The notes below the pieces were generated by a model. The model saw only the letters and a program-made list of their open reading frames with translations, did no database searches and was not told where the DNA came from. From Methylosinus sp. LW4 (lineage in GTDB: Bacteria; Pseudomonadota; Alphaproteobacteria; Rhizobiales; Beijerinckiaceae), in assembly GCF_000379125.1 (NCBI RefSeq), contig NZ_KB900626.1, positions 2,366,667-2,430,666 on the forward strand: a stretch of DNA of 64,000 nt, read 5' to 3'. A program made the position numbers and the translations under genes. Positions 45,629-54,458 of the stretch are shown here, in pieces (the stretch's first letter is position 1; every line of letters starts with the position of its first letter).

Positions 45629-46786
45629 ATGACTCTCTCCCCCGCCCTTTCCATCACCCGCGATCTCCTTCGCTGCCCCTCCGTCACCCCGGCCGACGCC
45701 GGCGCGCTCGGCGTGCTCGAGCAGCGCTTGAAGGAGGCGGGCTTCGTCACGCATCGGCTGGTCTTCAAAGAGGAAGGCACGCCGGACATCGACAATCTCT
45801 TCGCCAAGATCGGCGAGGGCCGGCCGCATCTCGTCTTCGCCGGCCATACGGATGTGGTGCCGAGCGGCAATCCCGAGCGCTGGCGCTTCGATCCCTTTTC
45901 CGGCGAGATCGCCGACGGCAAGATTTTCGGCCGCGGCGCCTCCGATATGAAGGGCGGCATCGCCGCCTTCGCCGCCGCCGCCATCGACTATGTGAAGGAG
46001 CATGGCGCGCCCAAGGGCGCCATCTCCTTCCTCATCACCGGCGACGAGGAAGGACCGGCCGTCAATGGCACGGTGAAAATGCTCGATTGGGCGAAGGCCC
46101 ATGGCGAGGTCTTCGACCATTGCATCGTCGGCGAGCCGACCAATGTCAAAGAGCTCGGCGACACGATCAAGATCGGCCGGCGCGGCTCGCTCAACGGGCG
46201 TCTCGTGGTGCGCGGCAAGCAGGGCCATTCCGCCCATCCGCATCGCGCCGAAAACCCGACGCCCGCCGTCGCGCGCATCGTCACCGCTCTGTCGACTCAC
46301 GTCTTCGACGAGGGGACGGAGCATTTCGACCGCTCCAATCTCGAGGTGACGTCGATCGACATCGGCAATCAGGCCGCCAATGTCATTCCGGGCGAGGCGC
46401 GCGCGCGCTTCAACATCCGCTTCAACAATGTGTGGACGCTGGAGACGCTGCAGGCGGAAATCCGCCGCGTGATCGAGACCGCCGCGTCGGGCGCGAAAGT
46501 GGAGGTGGAGTTCCTGCCCTGCAATTCGCTGCCCTTCCTCACCGCGCCGGGCGATTTCAGCGCGCTCGTCGCCGGCGCGATCGAGGAGATGACGGGCCGC
46601 CGCCCCGGCCTTTCGACCAGCGGCGGAACCTCGGACGCGCGCTTCATCACGCGCGATTGTCCGGTGCTGGAGTTCGGCCTCCTCAACGAGTCGATCCATG
46701 CGGTGGACGAGCACGCCTGCGTTGCGGATGTCGATGGGCTGACGGCGATCTACAAGCGCATCATCGAGACGTATTTCGCGCGCTGA
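45629..46786 (+). CDS. dapE: Succinyl-diaminopimelate desuccinylase DapE
   Basis: This 385-residue di-zinc peptidase-family enzyme removes succinate from N-succinyl-LL-diaminopimelate in lysine and peptidoglycan synthesis. FAGHTDVVPSGN (His and Asp near 70), GRGASDMKGGIAA (Asp near 104), ITGDEEGPAVNGT (Glu-Glu near 138) and STSGGTSDARF complete the metal site. The length is typical. No dapD is nearby in the window. It is followed by an intergenic repeat element. Confidence 0.95.
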   Translation: MTLSPALSITRDLLRCPSVTPADAGALGVLEQRLKEAGFVTHRLVFKEEGTPDIDNLFAKIGEGRPHLVFAGHTDVVPSGNPERWRFDPFSGEIADGKIFGRGASDMKGGIAAFAAAAIDYVKEHGAPKGAISFLITGDEEGPAVNGTVKMLDWAKAHGEVFDHCIVGEPTNVKELGDTIKIGRRGSLNGRLVVRGKQGHSAHPHRAENPTPAVARIVTALSTHVFDEGTEHFDRSNLEVTSIDIGNQAANVIPGEARARFNIRFNNVWTLETLQAEIRRVIETAASGAKVEVEFLPCNSLPFLTAPGDFSALVAGAIEEMTGRRPGLSTSGGTSDARFITRDCPVLEFGLLNESIHAVDEHACVADVDGLTAIYKRIIETYFAR

Positions 46787-46822
46787 GGCCTCTCGGCCCT
46801 CGGAAACAAAATAGGCTCGCGC

Positions 46823-46993
46823 TCCCTTCTCCCGCGCAGGGGGAGAAGGTGGCCCGACGAAGTCGGGTCGGATGAGGGCTCGCGCCGCGACAGCATTATT
46901 TACGACTCAGAGCGCAGCAAACCCGCAGCCGCCCTCATCCGACCCTCGCTGACGCGAGGGCCACCTTCTCCCACAAGTGGGAGAAGGGGAGCG
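46823..46993. repeat. Intergenic inverted-repeat element (CCCTTCTCCC type)
   Basis: The left part has CCCTTCTCCC-gcgcag-GGGGAGAAGG followed by TCGGGTCGGATGAGGG. The right part has CCCTCATCCGACCCTCG and then CCTTCTCCCACAAGTGGGAG. The two parts are inverted copies of one unit around a 53-base centre. The element fills the gap between dapE and the convergent kinase gene. It resembles a dispersed palindromic repeat of Hyphomicrobiales genomes and may also serve as an RNA hairpin for both genes. Confidence 0.75.
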
Positions 46994-46998
46994 CGCTT

Positions 46999-48054
46999 TC
47001 ACTCCGCCAGAGCTTGCGCGGCCGGCACGGCGAGCGTCCATTCGAAGCCGTCGGGCGGAAAGCCGATTCTCGCCTCGCCGCCGAGCGCCTGCGCGACGAG
47101 GCGCTTGATGACCTTATGGCCGAAGCCTTCGGACGGCGCCTCGGAAACAACCGGGCCGCCGAACTCGCGCCACTCCACCACAAAACGCCCGTCCTCGAGG
47201 CGCCAATGCAGCTCTATGCGTCCGTCCGGCTGCGCCAGCGAGCCATGTGTCAGCGCATTCACCGAAAGCTCGTGCAATGCGAGGCCGATGTTCTGCGCGG
47301 CCTCCGGCTTCAGCATCAGATCGGGGCCGCCGGCGCGCGTTTGCTCCTCGACGCAGCCGACGTCGAGGCAATAGGACAATTGCGCGCGCGCCAGCTCGAC
47401 CATGGACGCGCCGCGCCAGTCCTGCGACACGAGCAGATCATGCGCCATCGAGAGCGCCTGCAGGCGCGCGGCGAACTTGCGCTGGAAATCGGCGAGCGAA
47501 GGCGCGCCCGCCGCCGTCTGCCGCGCCATCGCCTGCACCACGGCGAGAAGATTTTTGGAGCGATGCACCAGCTCGCGCAGCAGCACATGGACATGCTCCT
47601 CGCGCCGCTTGCGATCGGTGATGTCGCGCGCCGTGCCGATGATGCGCGCGGCGCGTCCGCCTTCGAAGAAAGTGCGGCCGCGCACCGCGATCCAGCGCTC
47701 GACGCCGTCGGTCTGGCCGATGACGCGATATTCCGCCTCGTAATCGCCGAGCGCGCCGGGATCGAGCGCGGCCTGAACGGCCTCGCTCGTCGGCGCGTTC
47801 CCGTCCTTGTGCTTGCCGTCCTTCGGCATCGCATTGCGGAAAATCTCGAAGCTGCCCGGCGCATCGTCCGGCAGCGCCCACAGCGCGCGCACGCGCGCGT
47901 CGAGATGCACCTCGCCGGTGACGAGGTCCCAATCCCAAATTCCGGTGAGGCTCGCGTCGAGCGCCATTCGCATGCGCTCGAGCGCCAGAGCTTCGTCGCG
48001 ATCGTCCCGCCGCTGCGGCGCCGACGCCTCGCTTCTCCCGTCGATGTCCGTCAA
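46999..48054 (-). CDS. PAS-domain HWE-type sensor histidine kinase
   Basis: This 351-residue soluble protein has a PAS domain (residues about 28-150, TGIWDWDLVTGEVHLD and IIGTARDITDRKR) followed by an HWE kinase core. The phosphorylated His lies in LLRELVHRSKNLLAVVQA (about 165) and the ATP site includes LALHELSVNALTHGSL (about 270). It has no transmembrane segment. HWE kinases often serve the general stress response or light sensing; PAS residues here do not show the LOV NCRFLQ motif. No response regulator is adjacent. Confidence 0.88.
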   Translation of the reverse strand: MTDIDGRSEASAPQRRDDRDEALALERMRMALDASLTGIWDWDLVTGEVHLDARVRALWALPDDAPGSFEIFRNAMPKDGKHKDGNAPTSEAVQAALDPGALGDYEAEYRVIGQTDGVERWIAVRGRTFFEGGRAARIIGTARDITDRKRREEHVHVLLRELVHRSKNLLAVVQAMARQTAAGAPSLADFQRKFAARLQALSMAHDLLVSQDWRGASMVELARAQLSYCLDVGCVEEQTRAGGPDLMLKPEAAQNIGLALHELSVNALTHGSLAQPDGRIELHWRLEDGRFVVEWREFGGPVVSEAPSEGFGHKVIKRLVAQALGGEARIGFPPDGFEWTLAVPAAQALAE

Positions 48055-48207
48055 GCTCGACCTCTCGACGCCCGCCGCCCGCTTCGACTGGCGCGGACCT
48101 TAGCCCAATGGCCACCAGCGGGCGAGAAAATCATTTCCAAATCACGCGTCGCCAATGCTCCATTGCACGAAACGGTAAACGTCTCCGCCCGGTCCGCGGT
48201 TCCCGCG

Positions 48208-50223
48208 TCACACATCCAATTCCGTGGCGAAAGCGGCGCGCTCCTGAATGAAGGCGAAGCGCGCCTCGGGCTTGGCGCCCATCAGCCGCTCGACGCAATC
48301 GGCCGTCTCCTCGCGCTCCTCGCCGGCAATCACCACCTTGAGCAGCGTGCGCTTCCTGGCGTCCATCGTCGTTTCCTTGAGCTGCGCCGGCATCATCTCG
48401 CCGAGGCCTTTGAAGCGGCTCGTCTCGATCTTGCCCTTGCCGGTCAGCACTTTCTTCACCAGCTCGTCGCGATGCGCGTCGTCGCGCGCATAGACGGTCT
48501 TGGCGCCTTGCGTCAGCTTGTAGAGCGGCGGCACGGCGAGATAGAGATGGCCGCCGTCGATGAGCTTGGGCATTTGCCGAAAGAAGAAAGTGATGAGCAG
48601 CGACGCGATATGCGCGCCGTCGACATCGGCGTCGGTCATCACGATGATCTTGTCGTAGCGCAAATCCTCGTCGCGATAATGCGAGCCGATTCCGCAGCCG
48701 AGCGCCTGCACGAGATCGGCGAGCTGCTGATTGGCGGCGAGCTTCTCTCGGCCAGCAGATGCGACATTGAGAATCTTGCCGCGCAGAGGCAGCACGGCCT
48801 GACTGGCGCGGTCGCGCGCCGCCTTGGCGGAGCCGCCGGCGGAATCGCCCTCGACGATGAAAATCTCCGAGCCTTGCGATGACGTGTTGGTGCAATCGGC
48901 GAGCTTGCCCGGCAGGCGCAATTTGCGCGTCGGGGATTTCCTCGCCTGCTCCTTCTCGGCGCGGCGGCGAAGCCGCTCCTCGGAGCGCTCCACCGCGAAA
49001 TCGAGCAGCTTGGTCGCTTGCGACGGCGCGCCGGCGAGCCAATGGTCGAAAGCGTCGCGCACCGCGCCTTCGACGAGGCGCGAGGCCTCGACATTCATCA
49101 GCCGCGTCTTGTTCTGGCCCTGAAATTCCGGCTCGCGAATGAAGACGGAGATCATCGCCGCCGACTGGCCCATGAGATCATCCGCCGTCACATTGGCGGC
49201 GCGCTTGGCCTGGCCGATGCGCTCGGCGTGATCCTTCAAGCCGCGCAGCAGAGCGAGGCGAAAGCCCGCCTCATGCGTGCCGCCGTCCGGCGTCGGAATC
49301 GTGTTGCAATAGGAGTGCGAGAAGCCATCCTCATTGGCGAACCAGGCGATGGCCCATTCGAGCGAGCCATGGCCGCCCTCGCGCTGCACCTTGCCGACGA
49401 AGGGCTGATCGGCGACCAGCTCCTTGCCCTCGGTCTCGCGCGCGAGATAATCGCGCAAGCCGCCGGGAAAGCGCAGCACGGCCTCGGCCGGCACATCCGA
49501 GCCCGGCTCGATCAGCTCTTTGGCGCAATGCCAGCGAATCTCGACGCCGCCGAAGAGATAGGCCTTGGAGCGCGCCATGCGGAACAGCCGCGCGGGGCGC
49601 CAATGCGTCGCCGGGCCGAAGATTTCCGCATCCGGCTTGAAGCGCACCTTGGTGCCGCGGCGATTGGCGATGCGGCCCAATTGCTCGAGCTTTCCCTGCG
49701 GCAGGCCGCGCGAGAAGATCATGCGATAGAGCTGCTGACTGGCGACGACCTCCACCTCGAGCCGCTCGGAGAGCGCATTGACCACGGACACGCCGACGCC
49801 ATGCAGGCCGCCGGAGGTCTGATAGGCGCCGGAGTCGAACTTGCCGCCGGCGTGCAGCATGGTCATGACCACTTCCAGCGCCGATTTCTTGGGAAACTTC
49901 CGGTGCGGGCCGACGGGAATGCCGCGGCCATTGTCGACGACCGTCAGCCAGCCCCCGGACTCGAGCGTAACTTCTATGAAGCTGGCGTGGCCGGCGACGG
50001 CCTCGTCCATGGCGTTGTCCAGCACCTCGGCGAAGAGGTGATGCATGGCGGCTTCGTCCTTGCCGCCGATATACATGCCCGGCCGTCGCCGGACGGGCTC
50101 GAGGCCCTCGAGCACCTCGATGGAATCGGCGTCATACTCCGCCGGCGCCTTGGGCGCTTTCGCGGCGGGAGCGGCGGCCGGCTTGCGCGGAGCGCCGCCG
50201 AAGAGATCGTCGGATTTGGCCAT
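48208..50223 (-). CDS. parE: DNA topoisomerase IV subunit B ParE
   Basis: This 671-residue ATPase subunit decatenates and relaxes chromosomes with ParC. The GHKL domain has HLFAEVLDNAMDEAV, VVDNGRGIPV and TSGGLHGVGVSVVNALS. The TOPRIM domain has IVEGDSAGGSAKAARD and MTDADVDGAHI. QYNKIPPLYK-like PPLYKLTQG appears in the last part. The Ala/Pro-rich stretch before residue 30 is typical of alphaproteobacterial ParE. The start at 50223 (MAKSDDLFGG) lacks a clear Shine-Dalgarno, and longer in-frame starts run into AT-rich foreign DNA and were discarded. It is unrelated to the ParE-type toxin remnant at 5748. Confidence 0.95.
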   Translation of the reverse strand: MAKSDDLFGGAPRKPAAAPAAKAPKAPAEYDADSIEVLEGLEPVRRRPGMYIGGKDEAAMHHLFAEVLDNAMDEAVAGHASFIEVTLESGGWLTVVDNGRGIPVGPHRKFPKKSALEVVMTMLHAGGKFDSGAYQTSGGLHGVGVSVVNALSERLEVEVVASQQLYRMIFSRGLPQGKLEQLGRIANRRGTKVRFKPDAEIFGPATHWRPARLFRMARSKAYLFGGVEIRWHCAKELIEPGSDVPAEAVLRFPGGLRDYLARETEGKELVADQPFVGKVQREGGHGSLEWAIAWFANEDGFSHSYCNTIPTPDGGTHEAGFRLALLRGLKDHAERIGQAKRAANVTADDLMGQSAAMISVFIREPEFQGQNKTRLMNVEASRLVEGAVRDAFDHWLAGAPSQATKLLDFAVERSEERLRRRAEKEQARKSPTRKLRLPGKLADCTNTSSQGSEIFIVEGDSAGGSAKAARDRASQAVLPLRGKILNVASAGREKLAANQQLADLVQALGCGIGSHYRDEDLRYDKIIVMTDADVDGAHIASLLITFFFRQMPKLIDGGHLYLAVPPLYKLTQGAKTVYARDDAHRDELVKKVLTGKGKIETSRFKGLGEMMPAQLKETTMDARKRTLLKVVIAGEEREETADCVERLMGAKPEARFAFIQERAAFATELDV

Positions 50224-50377
50224 GGAGGGGATTTTAGCGATTCGCGGGGGCGGACGCGAGGGGGACATCGCAAGCGAAACCGAGTCGGCGCGCTCGTAAA
50301 GCTCCTTTTTGTTGCAGAAAGCAAATTTGAGAGCTAACATATTAAAATACACTTCTTCTATCTCTGGAACGATTGCC

Positions 50378-52957
50378 ATGCTGAGTGAGCCAATTCGCGG
50401 GACGATTTTCATGTCACACGCGAGCGCCGATAAGGCTTATGTCGAACAAATAATAGCCGCGCTTGATAGCGCCCTAACTTTCTACGATATTAGGACAATT
50501 TCTCCTGGGAATGCAACACTTGACGCAATGAAGGCGGGCGTTTCAAATGCTGGATTGTTTGTTTTGTTCCATTCAACTAATAGCAGAAGCGCATGGGTTG
50601 ATTTTGAGAAATCCTTGGCTGAAGTTCAGGCTATAGTTCATCCGACAACACGTATACTTGTTTGTCCGTTGAATGGCTCTGACTATAAAACATTGCCGCC
50701 ATGGATGACACGCTACATGACAACTACTAGTGAATTTCGGCCAAATGACACTGTAAGGTCAATCCAATTCCTTTATGCTAAATATCTCAAAGATGCATTT
50801 CCTGACCAGATTAAGACATTTCCTGGCCGAGAGGCTCTAAAAAGAGAAATTGCGCTCGCCGTTATGCGAGCTTCAGCATCCACCGGTCATATTGTGAGCG
50901 CGCTGGTACTAACGGGAGTCCAAGGGATGGGCCGAGGAACGCTCGCCAGCGAGTTGGTTACGGAAGTTTATCGTGGCATGCGACCGGGTGGGCCAATTTT
51001 CGAAATTCCTGCGGCTGGCGACGCTGTGGATTGGCACTTGCGCTTTCTAGAAGATCTTAATGGACAACTCTCGGAGGCTGATACAGCAAATCAAATTAAA
51101 GCATTTAATGAACTCATTCCTTCCGCGCAAGCCGACACCCTGATCGCGTCGCTGGAACATTGGTCCGCCCTTAATCAGGTAGTGATCGTCCGACACCGAT
51201 GGGGGCTGCGGGATAGAGGAAACGTGCTTCGCCCGTGGCTTTCTGCGCTTTTCCAAAAGCTCAAGTTTAAACCTAATATTCGCTTGATTTTGATCTCAGA
51301 AAGACAACTACCTCGCGAAGAGATGGCGCAGCTTCAAAATGTCAGACAGTTTGGACTTGAAGAACTTGACCAGGAAACAATAGCCTATATCCTCAGTGAA
51401 CGCATCTCTCCCCGTTACCTGGACGCTCAAAGGCTCCCCGAGCTTGCCAAAAACATTCATGGTCATCCTGCCACGGCGAACCATGTGGCATATCTGGTGA
51501 ATAGCGGACGTAGCATCGAGTCACTCGTCGCGTCTCCAGAGCCAGTCACCGCATTTCAGGATCGCATCCTAGCCGAGCTGTTTGATAGCGGTGTTCTATC
51601 GAAACTCCAACGTCACATCCTGAAACTACTATGCTGGTTTCCAAAGCTTTCCTTCCAAATAATAAAGGATGTTTTTAACGATGAAATAGCCGGAAACTTG
51701 GCAAATGAGCTTTGGGAACTCGTTGAGTTTTCGCTTGTTGACCAATCTGACATGGGTCGCTATAAAGTTCCGGCCGTCGTTTCAAGTAGCTACCGGCGCA
51801 GAAGCACTGATGGTGACAATGAGATATTTGGTAGAATATCTTTAGTGCTGAAAACATCGTTCGACGAAGGCACATTAGATTTCGGCCTTATCGAGTCGCT
51901 GCTCGTCGCTGTCGTTTCATCTGGAGAAGAATTGTCTGATCGTCTTGTCAGCGTGTTGACCCCGGCACGCGTCGAGCCTGTAATAGAGAGAGAATATTAC
52001 GAGGCCATCGGATCAGTTGGAGAGGAGTCTCGCGTTCATTTTAAAAGATGCAACGCATTGGCCTCATTAGCAATGAAGATGAAAACAACCGACGATAGCT
52101 TAGAAAATATTTTATTTTTCGGTGCCGACAGCAGCATTCGACTAAGTGAATACCCTGATGATATGATTAAACTGATGAAAAAGAAAGGATTTTTAACGGC
52201 AGATTACATCGAGGCAAGCTATCTTTACCACCAGAAGCGGGACTTCGAAGGTGCAGCGCGGTGCCTGTCTAGGAGCCTTGAAGCATCAGGATTCCGCCTT
52301 CGAAATATAAGGCTCCTTACAAGGATTTATCTAAGAGATGGCAAATTTAAGCTTGCCTTAGATACATTGAATAAAATTTCTCATACCAGATTATTACGTG
52401 ATACCGGCCTCGTGATGATGAAGGTAAGAGCGCTCAGAGGCACAAGAAATCATGCTGACGCCGAAGACCTCGTCGCACACCTCAAGAACCGTAGCGATGA
52501 GTACGGAGACTATGCAATATATAAAGCATCGAGATTTTTACGAGAAGGGCAGTTTCGGGAGGCCCTTAAATATGTAGAGCAAGCAAAAAAAGCGCCAAAA
52601 GCAAATAAGGCCGTCTTAAACTTTTTGCAATGCGCATGTGAGGTAGAAAGTGGTAATTTAGAAAATCTAGCTTCAACATGTGCATTAGCGCGATCAATGG
52701 GACGCGAATGGGACGCTTGGCAGCTTCTTGCTAGGGCTGCTTTAGCTGAGCGTGACTGGCGATCCGCTGAGGACTACATATCCAGAGTTCCAAGGAAGGA
52801 TTGGTTTGATTTGAACGTAGTCTGTCGTACACTAGAGTTAAAGTTAACCGATCCAGAGATTGCAAGAGACCCGGTCGCGAGAAGTGAGACCCTCCAAAAA
52901 CGCGAAGAGGCCCTGCGTCTCTCTGCCGATGCGGTCGAGGGTAGCAGCTATGCGTAA
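50378..52957 (+). CDS. TIR-STAND-like-TPR protein, candidate NLR-type defence effector
   Basis: This 859-residue protein has a TIR-like N-terminus (residues about 7-140: IFMSHASADK, then GLFVLFHSTNSRSAW with W73 and a candidate catalytic Glu 77 in WVDFEK). A segment FPGREALKREI (148-158) introduces a P-loop-like region with GVQGMGRGTLAS (180-191). The Walker A Lys is Arg and the next Thr is Gly. The Walker B strand VVIVRHRWG lacks the usual Asp pair. NB-ARC-like spacing continues (IRLILISERQLPREEM). Residues about 620-830 look like TPR helices. The gene is far richer in A+T than its neighbours and stands alone between core genes. The ATG at 50378 has GGAA upstream. Confidence 0.72.
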   Translation: MLSEPIRGTIFMSHASADKAYVEQIIAALDSALTFYDIRTISPGNATLDAMKAGVSNAGLFVLFHSTNSRSAWVDFEKSLAEVQAIVHPTTRILVCPLNGSDYKTLPPWMTRYMTTTSEFRPNDTVRSIQFLYAKYLKDAFPDQIKTFPGREALKREIALAVMRASASTGHIVSALVLTGVQGMGRGTLASELVTEVYRGMRPGGPIFEIPAAGDAVDWHLRFLEDLNGQLSEADTANQIKAFNELIPSAQADTLIASLEHWSALNQVVIVRHRWGLRDRGNVLRPWLSALFQKLKFKPNIRLILISERQLPREEMAQLQNVRQFGLEELDQETIAYILSERISPRYLDAQRLPELAKNIHGHPATANHVAYLVNSGRSIESLVASPEPVTAFQDRILAELFDSGVLSKLQRHILKLLCWFPKLSFQIIKDVFNDEIAGNLANELWELVEFSLVDQSDMGRYKVPAVVSSSYRRRSTDGDNEIFGRISLVLKTSFDEGTLDFGLIESLLVAVVSSGEELSDRLVSVLTPARVEPVIEREYYEAIGSVGEESRVHFKRCNALASLAMKMKTTDDSLENILFFGADSSIRLSEYPDDMIKLMKKKGFLTADYIEASYLYHQKRDFEGAARCLSRSLEASGFRLRNIRLLTRIYLRDGKFKLALDTLNKISHTRLLRDTGLVMMKVRALRGTRNHADAEDLVAHLKNRSDEYGDYAIYKASRFLREGQFREALKYVEQAKKAPKANKAVLNFLQCACEVESGNLENLASTCALARSMGREWDAWQLLARAALAERDWRSAEDYISRVPRKDWFDLNVVCRTLELKLTDPEIARDPVARSETLQKREEALRLSADAVEGSSYA

Positions 52958-52967
52958 ATCCACCGTC

Positions 52968-53642
52968 TCAGTCGCTAAAATGATCACCTAGCGGCAAAAA
53001 CGGCTCCAAGTGATCGCTACAATCGTCGGCGATTTCGCGCGCTCGCCTCAGCCAGCAATTGATCGAAAACCTGCCCTCGGAAAAGTGCGCTGTCGCACAG
53101 TGCGTCGGCCGCACCTCATGCGATGCGGCGGAGGGAAAAGCGACGAGACGATCATAGGCCGGCGCTATGTCCGCAAAACCATCCGTCGAAAAGAGCCGCA
53201 GCGCGCCGCCCTCGAAACGCTGTGGCAGCGCGTGAAAATAATAGACGAGCGTGAGAACCCGCACGCTGTCGTGTCCGTCCGGCCGCGGCGGCGCATCGGC
53301 GTGGCGCTTGAAAAAGCCGCCGTCGCCATAGCGCACCATCTCGATCTCTTTTTTCGTTTCGGACGGCAGACGAGCATTCAGCTCGCGCGTCAGATGCGCG
53401 AGGACCAGATCGACAGATGCGGCGAAAGCCGCGCGCAGCGGGCCGAGCTCGAGAAGACGCGACGAATCGCGCACCGATGTATCGATGCGCGCCGCGCGCT
53501 CGGCCGTGTAGAAACGCGATTGCGAAAATTCGCTCTCATGCGCCAGCGCGAATTGCATCAGCTCGCCTGCGCGCGCCGCGCCGAGAAAGCCGTCTATGAC
53601 GACATGCGCAGGCGTGGCGGCGGCGGTCATGGGCGCATCCAT
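52968..53642 (-). CDS. 2-oxoglutarate/Fe(II)-dependent oxygenase (prolyl-4-hydroxylase-like)
   Basis: This 224-residue protein has the double-stranded beta-helix oxygenase pattern. The iron ligands are His and Asp in FFKRHADAPP (about 115) and His in SAASHEVRPT (about 180). Arg in GRFSINCWL binds 2-oxoglutarate. VYYFHALPQRFEGGALRLF is typical of the P4H-like 2OG-FeII_Oxy_3 family. The substrate is unknown; peptide or small-molecule hydroxylation are both possible. Its end lies 10 bases from the end of the TIR gene, so the insertion of that gene stopped very close to it. Confidence 0.85.
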   Translation of the reverse strand: MDAPMTAAATPAHVVIDGFLGAARAGELMQFALAHESEFSQSRFYTAERAARIDTSVRDSSRLLELGPLRAAFAASVDLVLAHLTRELNARLPSETKKEIEMVRYGDGGFFKRHADAPPRPDGHDSVRVLTLVYYFHALPQRFEGGALRLFSTDGFADIAPAYDRLVAFPSAASHEVRPTHCATAHFSEGRFSINCWLRRAREIADDCSDHLEPFLPLGDHFSD

Positions 53643-53702
53643 TGCGGCGACAGAAGCGCTCGATAGAGCACAGAAAGCCGCAATGGAGAAGCCGCGCCGC
53701 GC

Positions 53703-54371
53703 TCAGCCATGCAAACCCGCGAAGCGCGCCTTTCGCTCGGCGAAACGCGGCGTCACCCATTCGACCAGCGCTTCGCCCGCCGTCTCCGGGCGCCCGCTGT
53801 CGAAGGGCGGCGCCGGCGCATATTCGATCGACAATTGAATGGCGCGCGCGAATTGCTCGCCGGCGATATCGGCCGCGAGCGTCAAGGCGAAATCAATGCC
53901 CGCCGTCACGCCGCCGCCGGTGACGACGCGGCCGTCACGCACGACGCGCGCGGCGTCTGGAACGGCGCCGAACAAGGGCAGAAGATCGCGCCAGGCCCAA
54001 TGGCAGGCGGCGCGCTTGCCGCGCAAAAGACCTGCGGCGCCGAGCAGCAGCGAGCCGTTGCAAACCGAGGTCACATAGCGCGCGCCTTCCGCGAGCCGCG
54101 CGATCTGCTCCAGATATTCGCGATCGACCGACGCCGCCTCGACGCCGGGACCGCCGGGAATGCAGAGGAGATCGCAGCGCTCCACGCCGACGAGCGCGCG
54201 CGTCGAGCCGAATTCGAGACCCGTGTCGGACGCGACGGCGCCGCCCTCGCGCGAGGCGACGACGACCTCGGCGCCGGGCAGTCGCGACAGCACCTCGAAA
54301 GGCCCGGTGAAATCGAGCTGGGTGAGCCGCGGAAAAATCGCGAAGACGATGCGCAGGCTTTGGTCGGACAT
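53703..54371 (-). CDS. Isonitrile hydratase-like DJ-1/PfpI protein
   Basis: This 222-residue protein matches the pattern of Pseudomonas isonitrile (isocyanide) hydratase. FPRLTQLDFTGPFEVLSRLP opens it, the nucleophilic Cys sits in YVTSVCNGSLLLGAAGLL (about 103), and THWA-like CHWAWRDLLPLFGA follows. VVTGGGVTAGIDFALTLAA and EYAPAPPFDSG complete the pattern. The enzyme hydrates isonitriles to N-formamides. A DJ-1-fold GlxA-type regulator reads divergently from it. Other class I glutamine-amidotransferase-like activities remain possible. Confidence 0.82.
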   Translation of the reverse strand: MSDQSLRIVFAIFPRLTQLDFTGPFEVLSRLPGAEVVVASREGGAVASDTGLEFGSTRALVGVERCDLLCIPGGPGVEAASVDREYLEQIARLAEGARYVTSVCNGSLLLGAAGLLRGKRAACHWAWRDLLPLFGAVPDAARVVRDGRVVTGGGVTAGIDFALTLAADIAGEQFARAIQLSIEYAPAPPFDSGRPETAGEALVEWVTPRFAERKARFAGLHG

Positions 54372-54458
54372 TGCGAGCCTCCCCTTGTTGACGAAGGCAG
54401 AGTAGCGCCGCTAGGTTCTGTCTCAAATGACGGTTTTCCCACTTTTTCGGACAGAGCC

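Noticed and set aside
50309..50377. TTG start extending the TIR protein by 23 residues
   Set aside because: No ribosome-binding site is evident, and the TIR fold begins after the ATG at 50378.
53085..53098. GTGCG-CTGT-CGCAC palindrome
   Set aside because: It lies inside the oxygenase coding region and lacks the outer T/A; probably chance.
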